From NCBI GenBank assembly GCA_031296105.1, contig JARLGJ010000046.1, forward strand, positions 1-64,000: DNA of 64,000 nt, in the 5' to 3' direction. The notes below the pieces were generated by a model. It had not been told where the DNA came from and did no database searches. It was given only the letters and a program-made list of their open reading frames with translations. Each line of letters starts with the position of its first letter. Positions within the stretch are counted from its first letter, which is position 1. The position numbers and the translations under genes were made by a program. This document shows, piece after piece, positions 55,473-64,000 of this stretch. Origin of the DNA: Acidobacteriota bacterium (GTDB lineage Bacteria > Acidobacteriota > Terriglobia > Terriglobales > Acidobacteriaceae).

Positions 55473-56545
55473 TGCCGCGCATGGCCGATGTGATCCGCGA
55501 TGGAAGCGCGCCGCCGTCCCTGATGCGGCGCGGGGCGCAGGGCAGCCTGTCGGTGCCGGCGGCCGAAGCCGTTGAGATTTTGCTGATGATGGCCGCCGAC
55601 CACGATTACGGCGCCGAGGCGGAACAGACGCTGGCGAATTGGGACGAGGCTTCGCTGGTGGCGGTGGCGGGCGACGCGAACACTCCGGTGGAGGTGCTGG
55701 CCGAACTGTTGCAGAGAATGTCCAGCCGTGCGCCGGTGGTGGAGGCCCTCTGCGAAAATCCGGCGATGCCGTGGGGCGAGCTGGAAGGCATCGCCAGCCG
55801 CGCGGATGAGAACATGCTGCAGGCGATGATGAACAGCGCGCGCGTGCGCAGCTCCAGCCGCCTGCTGGATTTGATGATGGCGAACTCGGCCTCGGCGTCG
55901 CACCGTCCGCGGCTGACGCAATGGTTATCGTCGGCCGAAGGCAAAGAGGCGGACGAAGTGGCGGCACACTTTCTGGCGCGGCACGCCGACGACGTCCACC
56001 GCGAGAGCGGATTTGCCTTCGAACTGGTGCCGCCTCCGGACGGCGAAGAAGATCCTTTGGGCACGCTGATGACGCGCGCCAAGCGCGGCGACCAGCCGGA
56101 CAATCCCGAAGATTGTGCGCAGCTCTCGCTGTTGCAGCGCCTCGCCCGCATGAGGACCGGCGAGCGCATCAAGCTGGCGGTGAAGGGAAGCCGCGAAGAG
56201 CGCATGGTGCTGATCCGCGACCGCTCCAAGCTGGTGTCGCTGGCGGTGCTGGAATCGCCCAAGGTGAGCGAGCAGGAGATGGAGAGCTTCGCCGCCATGA
56301 AGAACATTCAGGAGTCGGTGCTGCGCTCCATTGCCGGCAAGCGCAATTACATGAAGAACTACAATGTGCTGCGCGCGCTGGTGAACAATCCCAAGACGCC
56401 TCTGGATACGGCTCTGCCGCTGATTCAGCATCTGCTGCTGAAAGACCAGCGGGCGCTGGCCATCAACAAGAACGTGAATGAGACGCTGCGCAAAATGGCC
56501 TTGCGTATCTGGCGCATGAAGACCGAGCGCAAGAAAGATGACTGA
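55472..56545 (+). CDS. Helical-repeat hypothetical protein
   Basis: A 357-residue protein of unrecognised function, starting in the stop codon of the previous gene. It is mostly alpha-helical with a repeated pattern of ~40 residues (e.g. LAELLQRMSSRAPVVEALCENPAMPWGELEGI) that suggests HEAT/ARM-like packing, somewhat like DUF2336 proteins. The C-terminal half ends RALVNNPKTPLDTALPLIQHLL, then a basic tail. No enzyme motif. Coupling with the alarmone hydrolase and the next CoA-binding protein is likely. Confidence 0.6.
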   Translation: MPRMADVIRDGSAPPSLMRRGAQGSLSVPAAEAVEILLMMAADHDYGAEAEQTLANWDEASLVAVAGDANTPVEVLAELLQRMSSRAPVVEALCENPAMPWGELEGIASRADENMLQAMMNSARVRSSSRLLDLMMANSASASHRPRLTQWLSSAEGKEADEVAAHFLARHADDVHRESGFAFELVPPPDGEEDPLGTLMTRAKRGDQPDNPEDCAQLSLLQRLARMRTGERIKLAVKGSREERMVLIRDRSKLVSLAVLESPKVSEQEMESFAAMKNIQESVLRSIAGKRNYMKNYNVLRALVNNPKTPLDTALPLIQHLLLKDQRALAINKNVNETLRKMALRIWRMKTERKKDD

Positions 56546-56942
56546 TCCCGTGCGCGAACTGCTGACCGGCGCGCGCACCATCGCCGTGGTGGGGCTTTCG
56601 GAAGATACGTCGCGGCCGGCCTACGGGGTGGCGCAGTTTCTGCAACAACACGGATACCGCATTGTGCCGGTGCATCCCACGGCGCAATCGGTGCTTGGCG
56701 AAAAGGCGTATCCCACGCTGACCGCGGCCGCCGGGGATCACGCGATTGACATTGTGGACGTCTTCCGCCGCGCCGATGCCGTGCCGTCCCTTGTGGACGA
56801 GGTGCTGGCCTTGAAGCTGCCTGCGTTGTGGCTGCAGGAGACGGTGGTGCACGAAGAGGCGGCAAGGCGGGCGCGCGCGGCAGGAGTGTTTGTGGTGATG
56901 GACAAGTGCATTCTGAAAGAGCATCGCCGCTTGAGAATCTGA
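56538..56942 (+). CDS. CoA-binding domain protein (YccU-like)
   Basis: A 134-residue Rossmann-type CoA-binding domain, alone. Motifs: TIAVVGLSEDTSRPAYGVAQFLQQHGYRIVPVHP and DIVDVFRRADAVPSLVDEVLAL, then ALWLQETVVHEEAA. Overlaps the previous gene by eight bases (ATGACTGA). Stand-alone members have no known reaction; they may regulate by binding acyl-CoA. Confidence 0.85.
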   Translation: MTDPVRELLTGARTIAVVGLSEDTSRPAYGVAQFLQQHGYRIVPVHPTAQSVLGEKAYPTLTAAAGDHAIDIVDVFRRADAVPSLVDEVLALKLPALWLQETVVHEEAARRARAAGVFVVMDKCILKEHRRLRI

Positions 56943-57158
56943 CGCAGGCGCTGCGCCCTTCCGCATTGGCGCGCCCATTCCACTCCGGTTCCCGTTTCCT
57001 TTCCATTTTTATTTCCGTACGCAATTGCCGTGGTGCCGCTCTTTTGTTTGTTCCAGCCGGGGAATTGCGTTATTGTCAGCAGCGTGAGACGGCCGTCTGC
57101 ACCGGCGTGGATGGCATGGAAGCCCCGATGGCTGCGGGCTGTGCCAGGACTGGATTGT

Positions 57159-58154
57159 ATGTTTCTGCAATGTGAGTCAGGTTGGCGCGCGGCGCGGCGC
57201 GGAGCGCTGCTGCTTGCTGCGTTGTGTTTTATAGCGGGCCTGGCGCGCGCGCAGGAGGTTCCGGCCGCGGAGCCGCAGAAAGTCGCGGCAACGCCAGGCC
57301 AGCAAGCGGAGTTCGTCATCCGCACCGAGGTGCGCGAGGTGGTGCTGCACGCCACGGTGGTGGACGAGCACATGCGCCTGGTGACGACCCTGGACCGCGC
57401 GGCGTTCCGCGTCTTTGAGAACGGACGCGCGCAGAAGATCACGTCGTTTCTGCGTGGCGATGTTCCGGTGGAGCTTGGCATCGTCATCGACAACTCGGGG
57501 TCGATGCGCGACAAGCGGTCGAGCGTGAACGCCGCGGCCTTGAATCTGGTGCGGGCCGGCAATCCGCGCGATGAAGTCTGCATCGTCAACTTCAACAATG
57601 AGTTTTACCTTGACCAGGAACTGACGGATAACATCGATCTGCTGGGCAACGCGCTGGAGCGCATTGAGGCGCGCGGCGGCACCGCGCTGTTCGACGCGGT
57701 GATGGCCACCAGCGAATACCTGATGCACAACGGGAAGCTGTCCAAAAAAGTGATCCTGGTGATCACCGACGGCGAGGACACGTCCAGCCGGCACACTCTG
57801 GAGCAGGCGGAGCGAGCCCTTGCCATTGACGGCGGACCCACGGTTTACACCATTGGCATTCTCGGCCATGAGCGCGAAAAGAAGGCGCGTCATGCACTGC
57901 GCGCGCTGGCCGAACAGACGGGCGGCGTGGCGTTTTTCCCCGTGGACGTGAGCCAGGTGGAGGCGATCTCGCAGCAGATTGCGCATGACATTCGCAATCA
58001 GTACACCATCGGCTATCCACCGGAAATTGGCCCGGAGAAAGGCGACTACCGCCAGGTGCGGGTGGAGGCCTCGTCCAAGGGCTGGAAGCGCTTGCAGGTG
58101 CGCACGCGCAGCGGCTACTACGCGGTGCAGGCGGAGACGCCGTCGGCTAAATAA
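57159..58154 (+). CDS. Secreted VWFA-domain protein of the acidobacterial type
   Basis: A 331-residue exported protein with a von Willebrand A domain. Signal peptide about 1-31 (IAGLARA-Q). An N-terminal beta part (VVLHATVVDEHMRLVTTLDRAAFRVFENG) precedes the VWA fold; MIDAS DxSxS is DNSGSM, with Thr and TDGED further on. C-terminus DYRQVRVEASSKGWKRLQVRTRSGYYA. This architecture is known as the VWFA-related acidobacterial domain (TIGR03436). ATG at 57159 has no strong ribosome site; earlier in-frame starts exist. It probably binds metal and mediates adhesion. Confidence 0.85.
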   Translation: MFLQCESGWRAARRGALLLAALCFIAGLARAQEVPAAEPQKVAATPGQQAEFVIRTEVREVVLHATVVDEHMRLVTTLDRAAFRVFENGRAQKITSFLRGDVPVELGIVIDNSGSMRDKRSSVNAAALNLVRAGNPRDEVCIVNFNNEFYLDQELTDNIDLLGNALERIEARGGTALFDAVMATSEYLMHNGKLSKKVILVITDGEDTSSRHTLEQAERALAIDGGPTVYTIGILGHEREKKARHALRALAEQTGGVAFFPVDVSQVEAISQQIAHDIRNQYTIGYPPEIGPEKGDYRQVRVEASSKGWKRLQVRTRSGYYAVQAETPSAK

Positions 58155-58277
58155 GAACTTTCCCACAAGGTATGGCTTGGTACGCGGAGCCGGCGATTGC
58201 CTTGCGGTACGGCGGGTTGACCTTTCTTCGGCCAAGGCCGTAGGCTGAATGGTCATTCGAGCGAAGGAGCCGATTGC

Positions 58278-59231
58278 ATGAGTGCGTCGCTGCGCGTAGC
58301 GGAAAATGTTTTAGAACTGATCGGATCGACGCCGATGGTGCGTCTGAATCGAATTGTCCCGCGGGGCTCGGCCGAAGTGTGGGTGAAGCTGGAGACGTTG
58401 AATCCCGGATTCAGCATCAAGGATCGCGCCGCCTTGGGCATGGTGCTGGAGGCTGAGCGCGATGGGGTGCTTCATCCCGGCGACACCATTGTGGAGGCCA
58501 CGGCGGGCAACACCGGCGTGGGACTGGCGCTGGTGGGCGTGCAGAAGGGCTACAAGGTCATCTTCTTTGTGCCGGAGAAATTTTCGCAGGAGAAGGTTCT
58601 GCTGATGGAGGCCTTCGGCGCCACGGTCTATCGCACGCCGACCGAAAAAGGCATGGAAGAAGCGATTCGCCGCGCGCAGGAGTTGGTGGCGGCCAACGCC
58701 AACTACTGGTTTGCCGCGCAGTTCAGCAATCAGGGCAACCCGCGCATTCATCATGACACGACGGGGCGCGAGATATGGGAGCAGACCGGGGGGCGCGTGG
58801 ACGGCTTCGTCTGCGGCGCGGGGACGGCCGGTACATTTACCGGCGTGGCGCGCTATTTGAAGGAGCAGAACCCCGCGGTGCGCTGCCTGATCGCCGATCC
58901 CGAGCACTCCTTGTACAGCGGGCAGGCCGCCGGCTCGCACGACGTGGAGGGCATTGGCGCCAGCTTCATTCCGGAGACCTTTGACGCCACGGTGTGCGAC
59001 GGCACGTTCGTGGTCAGCGACCCCGAGGCGTTTGCCATGGTGAAGCGGTTGGCCGCGGAAGCGGGCATTCTGGGCGGCTCCAGCGCGGGCGCCAACGTGT
59101 GCGGCGCGCTGCGACTGGCCGCCGAACTTGGCGCAGGCAAGCGCGTGGTGACGATCATTCCCGACTCGGCCGAACGCTATCTTTCCAAGAACATCTTCCA
59201 CTATCAGCCGGCGAACGGCGGAGCGAAGTGA
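58278..59231 (+). CDS. Cystathionine beta-synthase/cysteine synthase-type PLP enzyme
   Basis: A 317-residue fold-type II PLP enzyme. PLP lysine Lys48 in GFSIKDRAALGM, followed by the ATAGNTGVGLALVG phosphate-binding loop and the C-terminal EAGILGGSSAG block. Catalyses beta-replacement of serine or O-acetylserine. The next gene is a gamma-type enzyme (TGATG overlap), so the pair may run reverse transsulfuration (homocysteine to cysteine). Alternatively it is plain cysteine synthase; the sequence alone does not decide. Confidence 0.85.
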   Translation: MSASLRVAENVLELIGSTPMVRLNRIVPRGSAEVWVKLETLNPGFSIKDRAALGMVLEAERDGVLHPGDTIVEATAGNTGVGLALVGVQKGYKVIFFVPEKFSQEKVLLMEAFGATVYRTPTEKGMEEAIRRAQELVAANANYWFAAQFSNQGNPRIHHDTTGREIWEQTGGRVDGFVCGAGTAGTFTGVARYLKEQNPAVRCLIADPEHSLYSGQAAGSHDVEGIGASFIPETFDATVCDGTFVVSDPEAFAMVKRLAAEAGILGGSSAGANVCGALRLAAELGAGKRVVTIIPDSAERYLSKNIFHYQPANGGAK

Positions 59232-60391
59232 TGAGCGAGACGAAGCAAAAAGGGTTTGCCACGCGGGCGATTCACGATGGTCAGGAGCCGGAGCAACTCA
59301 CCGGCGCGGTGTCGGTGCCGATCTATGCAACCTCCACGTATCAGCAGGACGCGCTGGGAGCGCCGCGGCTAGGCTATGAGTACGCGCGCGTGACCAATCC
59401 CACGCGCGACCGCCTGGAGGCGAACCTGGCCTCTCTGGAAGGCGGACTCGCCGCGCGCGTCTTTGCCAGCGGCATGGCGGCCGTCACTGCCTTCTGCATG
59501 ATGATGAAGTTGGGCGACCATGTGGTGGCCGGAGACAATCTATACGGCGGCTCGGTGCGCTTCTTTAACCAGGTGATGGCCGACTTCGGCATTACATTCA
59601 CGTATGTCGATACGCGCGATCCGGCCGAGGTGGCGAAGGCCATACGCCCCGAGACGCGTTACGTGTTTCTGGAGACGCCGACGAATCCCCTGATGTCCTT
59701 GACCGACATTGCCGCCGTCAGCCAGGTGGCGCACGCCAAGGGCGTGGAAGTGATCGTGGACAACACCTTCATGTCGCCGTTCTTCCAAAGGCCTCTGGAG
59801 CTGGGCGCGGACATGGTGTTGCACTCGACCACAAAGTATTTGAACGGCCACAGCGACGGCCTGGGCGGCGTGATTGTGTGCTCCACCCAGCAGCAGGCCG
59901 ACAAGCTGGCGTTTTTGCAGAAGGCCTCGGGCGGCATCATGTCTCCCTTTGAATGCTTCCTGATTCTGCGCGGCGTTAAAACGCTGGCCGTGCGCATGAA
60001 GCAGCACGACGTCAACGGCCGCCGCGTGGCGGAATACCTGAGCAAGCATCCGAAGGTGGCCAAGGTCTTGTATCCGGGCCTCGCGTCGCATCCGCAGCAC
60101 GAGCTGGCGCTGCGGCAGATGAAGGGCTTTGGAGGGATGATTACCTTCGATACTGGCTCGCTGAAGAACGCCGAGAAGGTATTGAAGGCGGTGAAGGTCT
60201 GCACCTTGGCCGAATCTTTGGGCGGCGTGGAGACCCTGATTTCGCATCCGGCGTCGATGACGCACGCGGCGGTGGGCGCCGAGGGCCGCGCAAAAATCGG
60301 ACTGACCGACGGAATGGTGCGCATCTCGGTGGGCATTGAAGAGGTGGAAGACATTCTCGCCGACCTCGATCAGGCGCTCGCGGTTCTATAA
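59231..60391 (+). CDS. Cystathionine gamma-lyase/synthase-type PLP enzyme
   Basis: A 386-residue fold-type I PLP enzyme of the MetB/MetC/MccB group. PLP lysine Lys202 in HSTTKYLNGHSD; the YxR pair YEYARVTNPTRDRLE (49-63) that grips phosphate of the neighbour subunit is present; and CTLAESLGGVETLISHPA near 325. Cleaves or forms cystathionine, with or without H2S. Start overlaps the previous stop. Confidence 0.88.
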   Translation: MSETKQKGFATRAIHDGQEPEQLTGAVSVPIYATSTYQQDALGAPRLGYEYARVTNPTRDRLEANLASLEGGLAARVFASGMAAVTAFCMMMKLGDHVVAGDNLYGGSVRFFNQVMADFGITFTYVDTRDPAEVAKAIRPETRYVFLETPTNPLMSLTDIAAVSQVAHAKGVEVIVDNTFMSPFFQRPLELGADMVLHSTTKYLNGHSDGLGGVIVCSTQQQADKLAFLQKASGGIMSPFECFLILRGVKTLAVRMKQHDVNGRRVAEYLSKHPKVAKVLYPGLASHPQHELALRQMKGFGGMITFDTGSLKNAEKVLKAVKVCTLAESLGGVETLISHPASMTHAAVGAEGRAKIGLTDGMVRISVGIEEVEDILADLDQALAVL

Positions 60392-60424
60392 ACAACGAAG
60401 AGAGCAAGGGACAAAAGGGACTCA

Positions 60425-61201
60425 ATGGCCAACGTGGATTGGAACGCCGCAGCTTACGACAAAATTGCCGACCCGATGTTTGCGTGGGGCAGCGAGAACC
60501 TGGTCAAGCTCAACCTGCGCGGCAACGAGCGCGTGCTCGACGCCGGCTGCGGCAGCGGGAGGCTGACCGAGGTGCTGCTGCAAAAGCTCCCTGAGGGCAC
60601 GGTGGTGGCGCTGGACGCCTCGCCGAAGATGCTGGAGCAGGCGCGGGCGAAGCTGGCGTCGCACGGCGCGCGTGTGGAGTTCATCGCAGCGAGCCTGGAG
60701 GAGTTCACGCTAGCCACACCGGTGGACGGCGTCTTCAGCAACGCGGTGTTCCATTGGGTTCCGGATCACGACAAGATGTTTCGCGCGCTGCACCGCGCTC
60801 TGAAGCCAGAAGGCTGGCTGGTGGCGGAGTTCGGCGGCATGGGTAATCTTGCGCGTGCCCTAAGGCGGGCGCAGAATTTAGCGGAGAGCGCGGCGTTCCG
60901 CGGGCAGTTCGCGGAGTTTGAAGCCGGTCCGCACTTTGAGAACGCCGCGGACACGCGGCGGCGCTTGGAGACCGCGGGATTCCGCGTGCAGGAGTGCGCG
61001 CTGCTGAATCGTACCGCGCGCTTCTCCACGGGCGAGCGCTTTGCATCGTTCATGGAGAACGTGGTGCTGCGTCAGCCCATTGCGCAACTGAATGCGGAGC
61101 AGCGCCGCGCGTACCTGGGCGAGCTGGCGCGGCAGACGTTGGCCGCGGAGGGCGAGTACATGCTGGATTACGTGCGGGTGCAGGTGCGGGCCACCGCCTA
61201 A
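60425..61201 (+). CDS. Methyltransferase, trans-aconitate methyltransferase-like
   Basis: A 258-residue class I methyltransferase. Motif I VLDAGCGSGRLTEVLL (37-52), acidic end of strand 2 ALDASPKMLEQA, post-I IAASLEEFTL. The NAVFHWVPDHDKMFRALHRALKPEG region resembles Tam (trans-aconitate 2-methyltransferase), which is a guess. Its stop codon TAA is provided by the CTAA target site of the MITE at 61198-61471, so the insertion was exactly at the gene end. Confidence 0.75.
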   Translation: MANVDWNAAAYDKIADPMFAWGSENLVKLNLRGNERVLDAGCGSGRLTEVLLQKLPEGTVVALDASPKMLEQARAKLASHGARVEFIAASLEEFTLATPVDGVFSNAVFHWVPDHDKMFRALHRALKPEGWLVAEFGGMGNLARALRRAQNLAESAAFRGQFAEFEAGPHFENAADTRRRLETAGFRVQECALLNRTARFSTGERFASFMENVVLRQPIAQLNAEQRRAYLGELARQTLAAEGEYMLDYVRVQVRATA

Positions 61202-61471
61202 GGAATCTCTGAATAAGTCAGTTCCGCAAGCTATTCTACGGGAGTTATACCGGTCACCGATAGATTTTGATGGGAAGGTGTTTTGTCAGGGCACGGATTT
61301 ATCCGTGCCGTACAAGCCGCATAAACACAGGGGCTTCAGCCCCGGAGGAAAACTGTTTTATTTTTGCCGGCCCCTCCCCCAGCGGCTAAAGCCGCGAGAG
61401 ATTGTTGCCGGTTTAGCGGCACGGATAAATCCGTGCCCTGACAGATTCCGGCTTGATCAGAGTCTCCCTAA
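61198..61471 (-). mobile_element. MITE-like element, copy 3 (with CTAA target duplication)
   Basis: A 266-bp copy (61202-61467) in the opposite orientation to copies 1 and 2, flanked by CTAA on both sides. Ends and inner palindromes match copy 1; the palindrome GCACGGATTTATCCGTGC replaces GCACGGCTTCAGCCGTGC with compensating changes. Confidence 0.8.
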
Positions 61472-61494
61472 CAGCGATGCGCGAACTTCCTCGT

Positions 61495-61545
61495 CTTTCC
61501 CCCCCTGATCGCCCAATTGCGGGCGCTCAGGGGGGGGCAACTCCA
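61495..61545 (+). repeat. Variable-stem hairpin repeat
   Basis: CCCCCCCTGATCGCCC-AATTGC-GGGCGCTCAGGGGGGG then GCAACTCC: C-rich outer frame, otherwise the same build. Remaining DNA to 61562 holds no gene. Confidence 0.6.
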
Positions 61546-61562
61546 ATTTACTTATTGAGCGC

Positions 61563-61883
61563 CTACTTCTTCACCGAAGCGGCAATCCAATTTAAATACG
61601 CATCAAGACCGGATTCGATATCGAAGGCGATCAGCTCCGGGATGTCGTAGGAGTGCAACTCGCGCAAGGCCGCGGCGATGGCCGGAGCGCATTCGGCGGT
61701 GGACTTGATGAGCAGCAGAATCTCCTCGCTGCGCTCCACCTCTCCCTGCCAGCGATAGATGGAGGCCACGGGGCCGACGAGGTTGACGCAGGCGGCCAGC
61801 CGTCGCCCGACCAGTTCGGTGGCAATGGACTCGGCTTCTTCGCGCGAGGGCGCGGTGGAGAGAAAGAGCTGCTTGCCGGTCAT
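61563..61883 (-). CDS. cutA: Divalent-cation tolerance protein CutA1
   Basis: A 106-residue trimeric CutA1-type protein. Motifs: APSREEAESIATELVGRRLAACVNLVGPVASIYRWQGEVERSEEILLLIKST and HSYDIPELIAFDIESG. Linked with copper and other metal tolerance in E. coli, but the molecular role is unsettled. Stands alone, divergent from the phosphoglucomutase gene. Confidence 0.92.
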   Translation of the reverse strand: MTGKQLFLSTAPSREEAESIATELVGRRLAACVNLVGPVASIYRWQGEVERSEEILLLIKSTAECAPAIAAALRELHSYDIPELIAFDIESGLDAYLNWIAASVKK

Positions 61884-62083
61884 AAGGCTCCTTTGCGCGA
61901 GCGCGCGCGTGGCGCACGCGTCGCAAGTACGCTACGCGCGGCCGCCGCGCGAGGCAAGTGCGAATGTTCCTGCTTCCTGCGGGGCACGCGGTGACGTTAG
62001 AATATGGGTGCATGTCTCCGGCAGCTTGCCGTATGCCGGGCCCGCCCGCGGCGGGCAATTTACGCAGTGTTCGGAGCGCAATC

Positions 62084-63493
62084 ATGGCAACCCCCATCAA
62101 GTTTGGCACCTCGGGCTGGCGCGCAATCGTCGCCGACGAGTTTACGGTCTTCAACGTCCGCCGGGCGGTCACCGGCATTGCCCGCTACGTCGTTTCCACC
62201 GGGAAACAATCGCCGAGCGTCGTCGTCGGACGCGATCCGCGCTATATGGGCGAGACGTTTGTGGACATTGCCGCCACAATATTGGAGAGCTACGGCATTA
62301 CGCCGCTAGTGGTCACCGAGCCTGCGCCGACACCGGCGATTGCCTATGAGGTGATCCGCCGCAAGGCCGATGGGGCCATCAACTTCACGGCCTCGCACAA
62401 TCCGGCGGAGTATAACGGCATTAAGTTCTCCACGCCGGACGGTGCTCCGGCGCTGCCCGAGGTGACCAAGAAGATTGAAGCCGCGGTGCTGGCGGCGGAT
62501 GCCGATGGCGGCGCGCCGCCCGTCGGTGTCGAGAAGGCCACGCGCATCGCCATCGACGTGAAGCCCGCGTATTTACAGCGTCTGGCGGAGATCGTCGATT
62601 TCAAGGCGATCCGCGAGAGCAAGATCAAGGTCGCCTTCGATCCCATGTGGGGAGCCTCGCGTGGCTACAGCAACGTTCTGCTGGCCGAGCAGGGAATTCC
62701 TTGCGCCGTGGTGCATGACACGCGTGACGTGCTTTTCGGCGGCCACGCTCCGGAGCCGGATGGCGAACTGCTGAACGACCTGCGCGCCAAGATGAAGGAG
62801 ACCGGCGCACGGCTGGGTATTGCCTGCGACGGCGACGCCGACCGCTTTGGCATTGTCGATGAGGACGGCACCTACATCTCGCCGAATTACGTCATCGCGC
62901 TGCTGTTCGACTACCTGGTGGAGACCCGAGGCTGGCGCAACGGCGTGGCCAAGAGCGTGGCCACCACAAATTTGATCAACGCCGTGGCGGCGCATCACAA
63001 GATCGAGTTGTTCGAGACGCCGGTGGGCTTCAAGTACATTGGCGAGCTCATCAAAGCGGACAAGATTGCCATTGGCGGCGAAGAGAGCGCGGGATTGACC
63101 GTGCGCTACCATGTTCCGGAAAAGGACGGCGTGCTGGCCGGGCTGCTTTTGTGTGAGATGGTGGCGCGCCGCGGCAAGAGCCTGGGCGAACAACTTCAGG
63201 AATTGTTTGTCAAAGTTGGTTCCTTCTATCCCGAGCGGCAGAACTTCCGCTTGACGGATGCAGCGAAAACAAAGTTCACTACAAAGTTAGGGAGTAATCC
63301 GGCGGAATTTGCCGGCCGCAAGGTTACGGAGATCGTGCGCACCGACGGATTGAAGCTGATCCTCGACGACGGCTCCTGGGTGTGCTATCGCGTCAGCGGT
63401 ACGGAGCCGGTGGTACGCGCCTATAGCGAGGCTCGCAGCACCGAGGGATTGGCCAGGCTGAGCGCTGCGGCAAAGTCCTGGGTTACGGCATAG
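62084..63493 (+). CDS. Phosphoglucomutase/phosphomannomutase family protein
   Basis: A 469-residue alpha-D-phosphohexomutase. ATG at 62084 gives MATPIKFGTSGWR, the usual start; longer frames have no ribosome site. Active-site phosphoserine Ser104 in TASHNP, metal loop CDGDADR (~248-254), sugar-binding GGEESAG near 330 and phosphate-binding RVSGTEPVVRAY near 440. Interconverts hexose 1- and 6-phosphates (or glucosamine phosphates); substrate not decided. Possibly co-transcribed with ftsB. Confidence 0.92.
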   Translation: MATPIKFGTSGWRAIVADEFTVFNVRRAVTGIARYVVSTGKQSPSVVVGRDPRYMGETFVDIAATILESYGITPLVVTEPAPTPAIAYEVIRRKADGAINFTASHNPAEYNGIKFSTPDGAPALPEVTKKIEAAVLAADADGGAPPVGVEKATRIAIDVKPAYLQRLAEIVDFKAIRESKIKVAFDPMWGASRGYSNVLLAEQGIPCAVVHDTRDVLFGGHAPEPDGELLNDLRAKMKETGARLGIACDGDADRFGIVDEDGTYISPNYVIALLFDYLVETRGWRNGVAKSVATTNLINAVAAHHKIELFETPVGFKYIGELIKADKIAIGGEESAGLTVRYHVPEKDGVLAGLLLCEMVARRGKSLGEQLQELFVKVGSFYPERQNFRLTDAAKTKFTTKLGSNPAEFAGRKVTEIVRTDGLKLILDDGSWVCYRVSGTEPVVRAYSEARSTEGLARLSAAAKSWVTA

Positions 63494-63531
63494 AAGCAAC
63501 GGAATAGAAGCAACGGAGCAAGCGGGAAGAG

Positions 63532-63909
63532 ATGGGTTCGGAGCGAACGTTGAACTGGTTGCGGCAGAGCGGGAGGAAGCTGTTCGAGTGGCGGCGTCTG
63601 GTGGCCAGCGCGATGCTGGGCGGACTGGCGGCGCTGCTGTTTGCTCACGCCATGCTCGGGCCGAATGGCTGGATCGCCTATCGCCATAAACAGATCGAGT
63701 TACAGCGCTTGCAGGAACAGACGCGGCAGATGGAAGAAGAGAACAAGCGCATGGACCAGGAGATCAGGGAACTGCAAACGAATCCCAAGGCGATTGAGAA
63801 AGTTGCTCGCGAGGATCTGCGCATGGCCAAACCGGGCGAGTATATTGTGCTGATGCCGGACAAGAAGGGAACCCCGGCAGCGCAGCCTACGGTGGACGCC
63901 AAGAAGTAG
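63532..63909 (+). CDS. ftsB: FtsB/DivIC-family cell division protein
   Basis: A 125-residue bitopic membrane protein. One helix (VASAMLGGLAALLFAHAMLG, ~24-43), then a coiled coil rich in Glu, Gln and Arg (~53-85), then the conserved KAIEKVAREDLRMAKPGEYIVL end typical of septum formation initiator proteins. Links FtsL and FtsQ at the division site. Follows the phosphoglucomutase by 38 bases. Confidence 0.85.
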   Translation: MGSERTLNWLRQSGRKLFEWRRLVASAMLGGLAALLFAHAMLGPNGWIAYRHKQIELQRLQEQTRQMEEENKRMDQEIRELQTNPKAIEKVAREDLRMAKPGEYIVLMPDKKGTPAAQPTVDAKK

Positions 63910-63932
63910 GCTTCAAGGAAAACCTTTCAAGC

Positions 63933-63974
63933 AATAGCAGAAGGCCGCCTGGTTTCGGCGTCCTTCTGCTATTT
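63933..63974 (+). terminator. Terminator after ftsB
   Basis: AATAGCAGAAGG and CCTTCTGCTATT (12-bp stem, with an inner CCGCC/GGCG pairing) followed by TGCC; the ATT at the end gives only a short T run. No further gene is seen to 64000. Confidence 0.7.
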
Positions 63975-64000
63975 GCCATGGAATCATGAATTTATACAGT

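Overview
The window is high-GC, gene-dense chromosomal DNA that most resembles an Acidobacteriota genome. Pointers to this are a VWFA-related secreted protein of the acidobacterial type (57159-58154), several small secreted proteins, many intergenic palindromes, and a hydrogenase/multihaem-cytochrome set typical of metal- or soil-associated anaerobes. The phylum call is an inference; there is no rRNA or tRNA gene to anchor it. No CRISPR array, prophage or transposase gene was seen.

0.3-9 kb: a small Cys/His protein, a DEAD-box helicase, and glutamate synthase gltBD behind a leader with a terminator-like hairpin. 9-14 kb (minus strand): the threonine operon lysC-hom-thrC-thrB. It is preceded by a previously unannotated Thr-rich leader peptide and a terminator, which together form a classical threonine attenuator. 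14-17 kb: groES-groEL under a CIRCE operator. 17-22 kb: small secreted and membrane proteins, a degenerate E1-like protein, an array of four ~180-bp repeats, tlyA, nadK and a DUF364-type protein.

22.6-41.4 kb is the most interesting part: an H2-oxidation and electron-transfer island. It holds a complete hybOABCD-type [NiFe] hydrogenase operon, an FNR-like Crp-family regulator followed by a truncated paralogue without a DNA-binding domain, a monohaem cytochrome c, an 11-haem cytochrome fused to a b-type cytochrome (CbcL-like), a 7-haem NapC/NirT protein (ImcH-like), a tandem universal stress protein and an AhbD/NirJ-like radical SAM enzyme. Palindromes of the form TGTGA-N6-TCACA lie in front of nearly every transcription unit in it. 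The regulator's recognition helix has the RETVxR pattern expected to read that half-site. I infer a local anaerobic regulon that links H2 uptake, quinone-level electron transfer and haem synthesis.

41.6-64 kb is mainly housekeeping: a HigBA toxin-antitoxin pair, a paired M16 protease, lipid A genes (lpxL, lpxD), lnt, prfB with its programmed +1 frameshift, a small alarmone hydrolase, a CBS/CGL-like sulfur pair, cutA, a phosphoglucomutase and ftsB.

Three repeat classes cross the window. The first is a ~260-bp MITE-like element in three copies with YTAR target duplications. The second is a family of about fourteen intergenic hairpins that share an outer CCCA...TGGGGCAC frame but have variable, compensating stems. 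The third is a set of short 8-9-bp tandem repeats.
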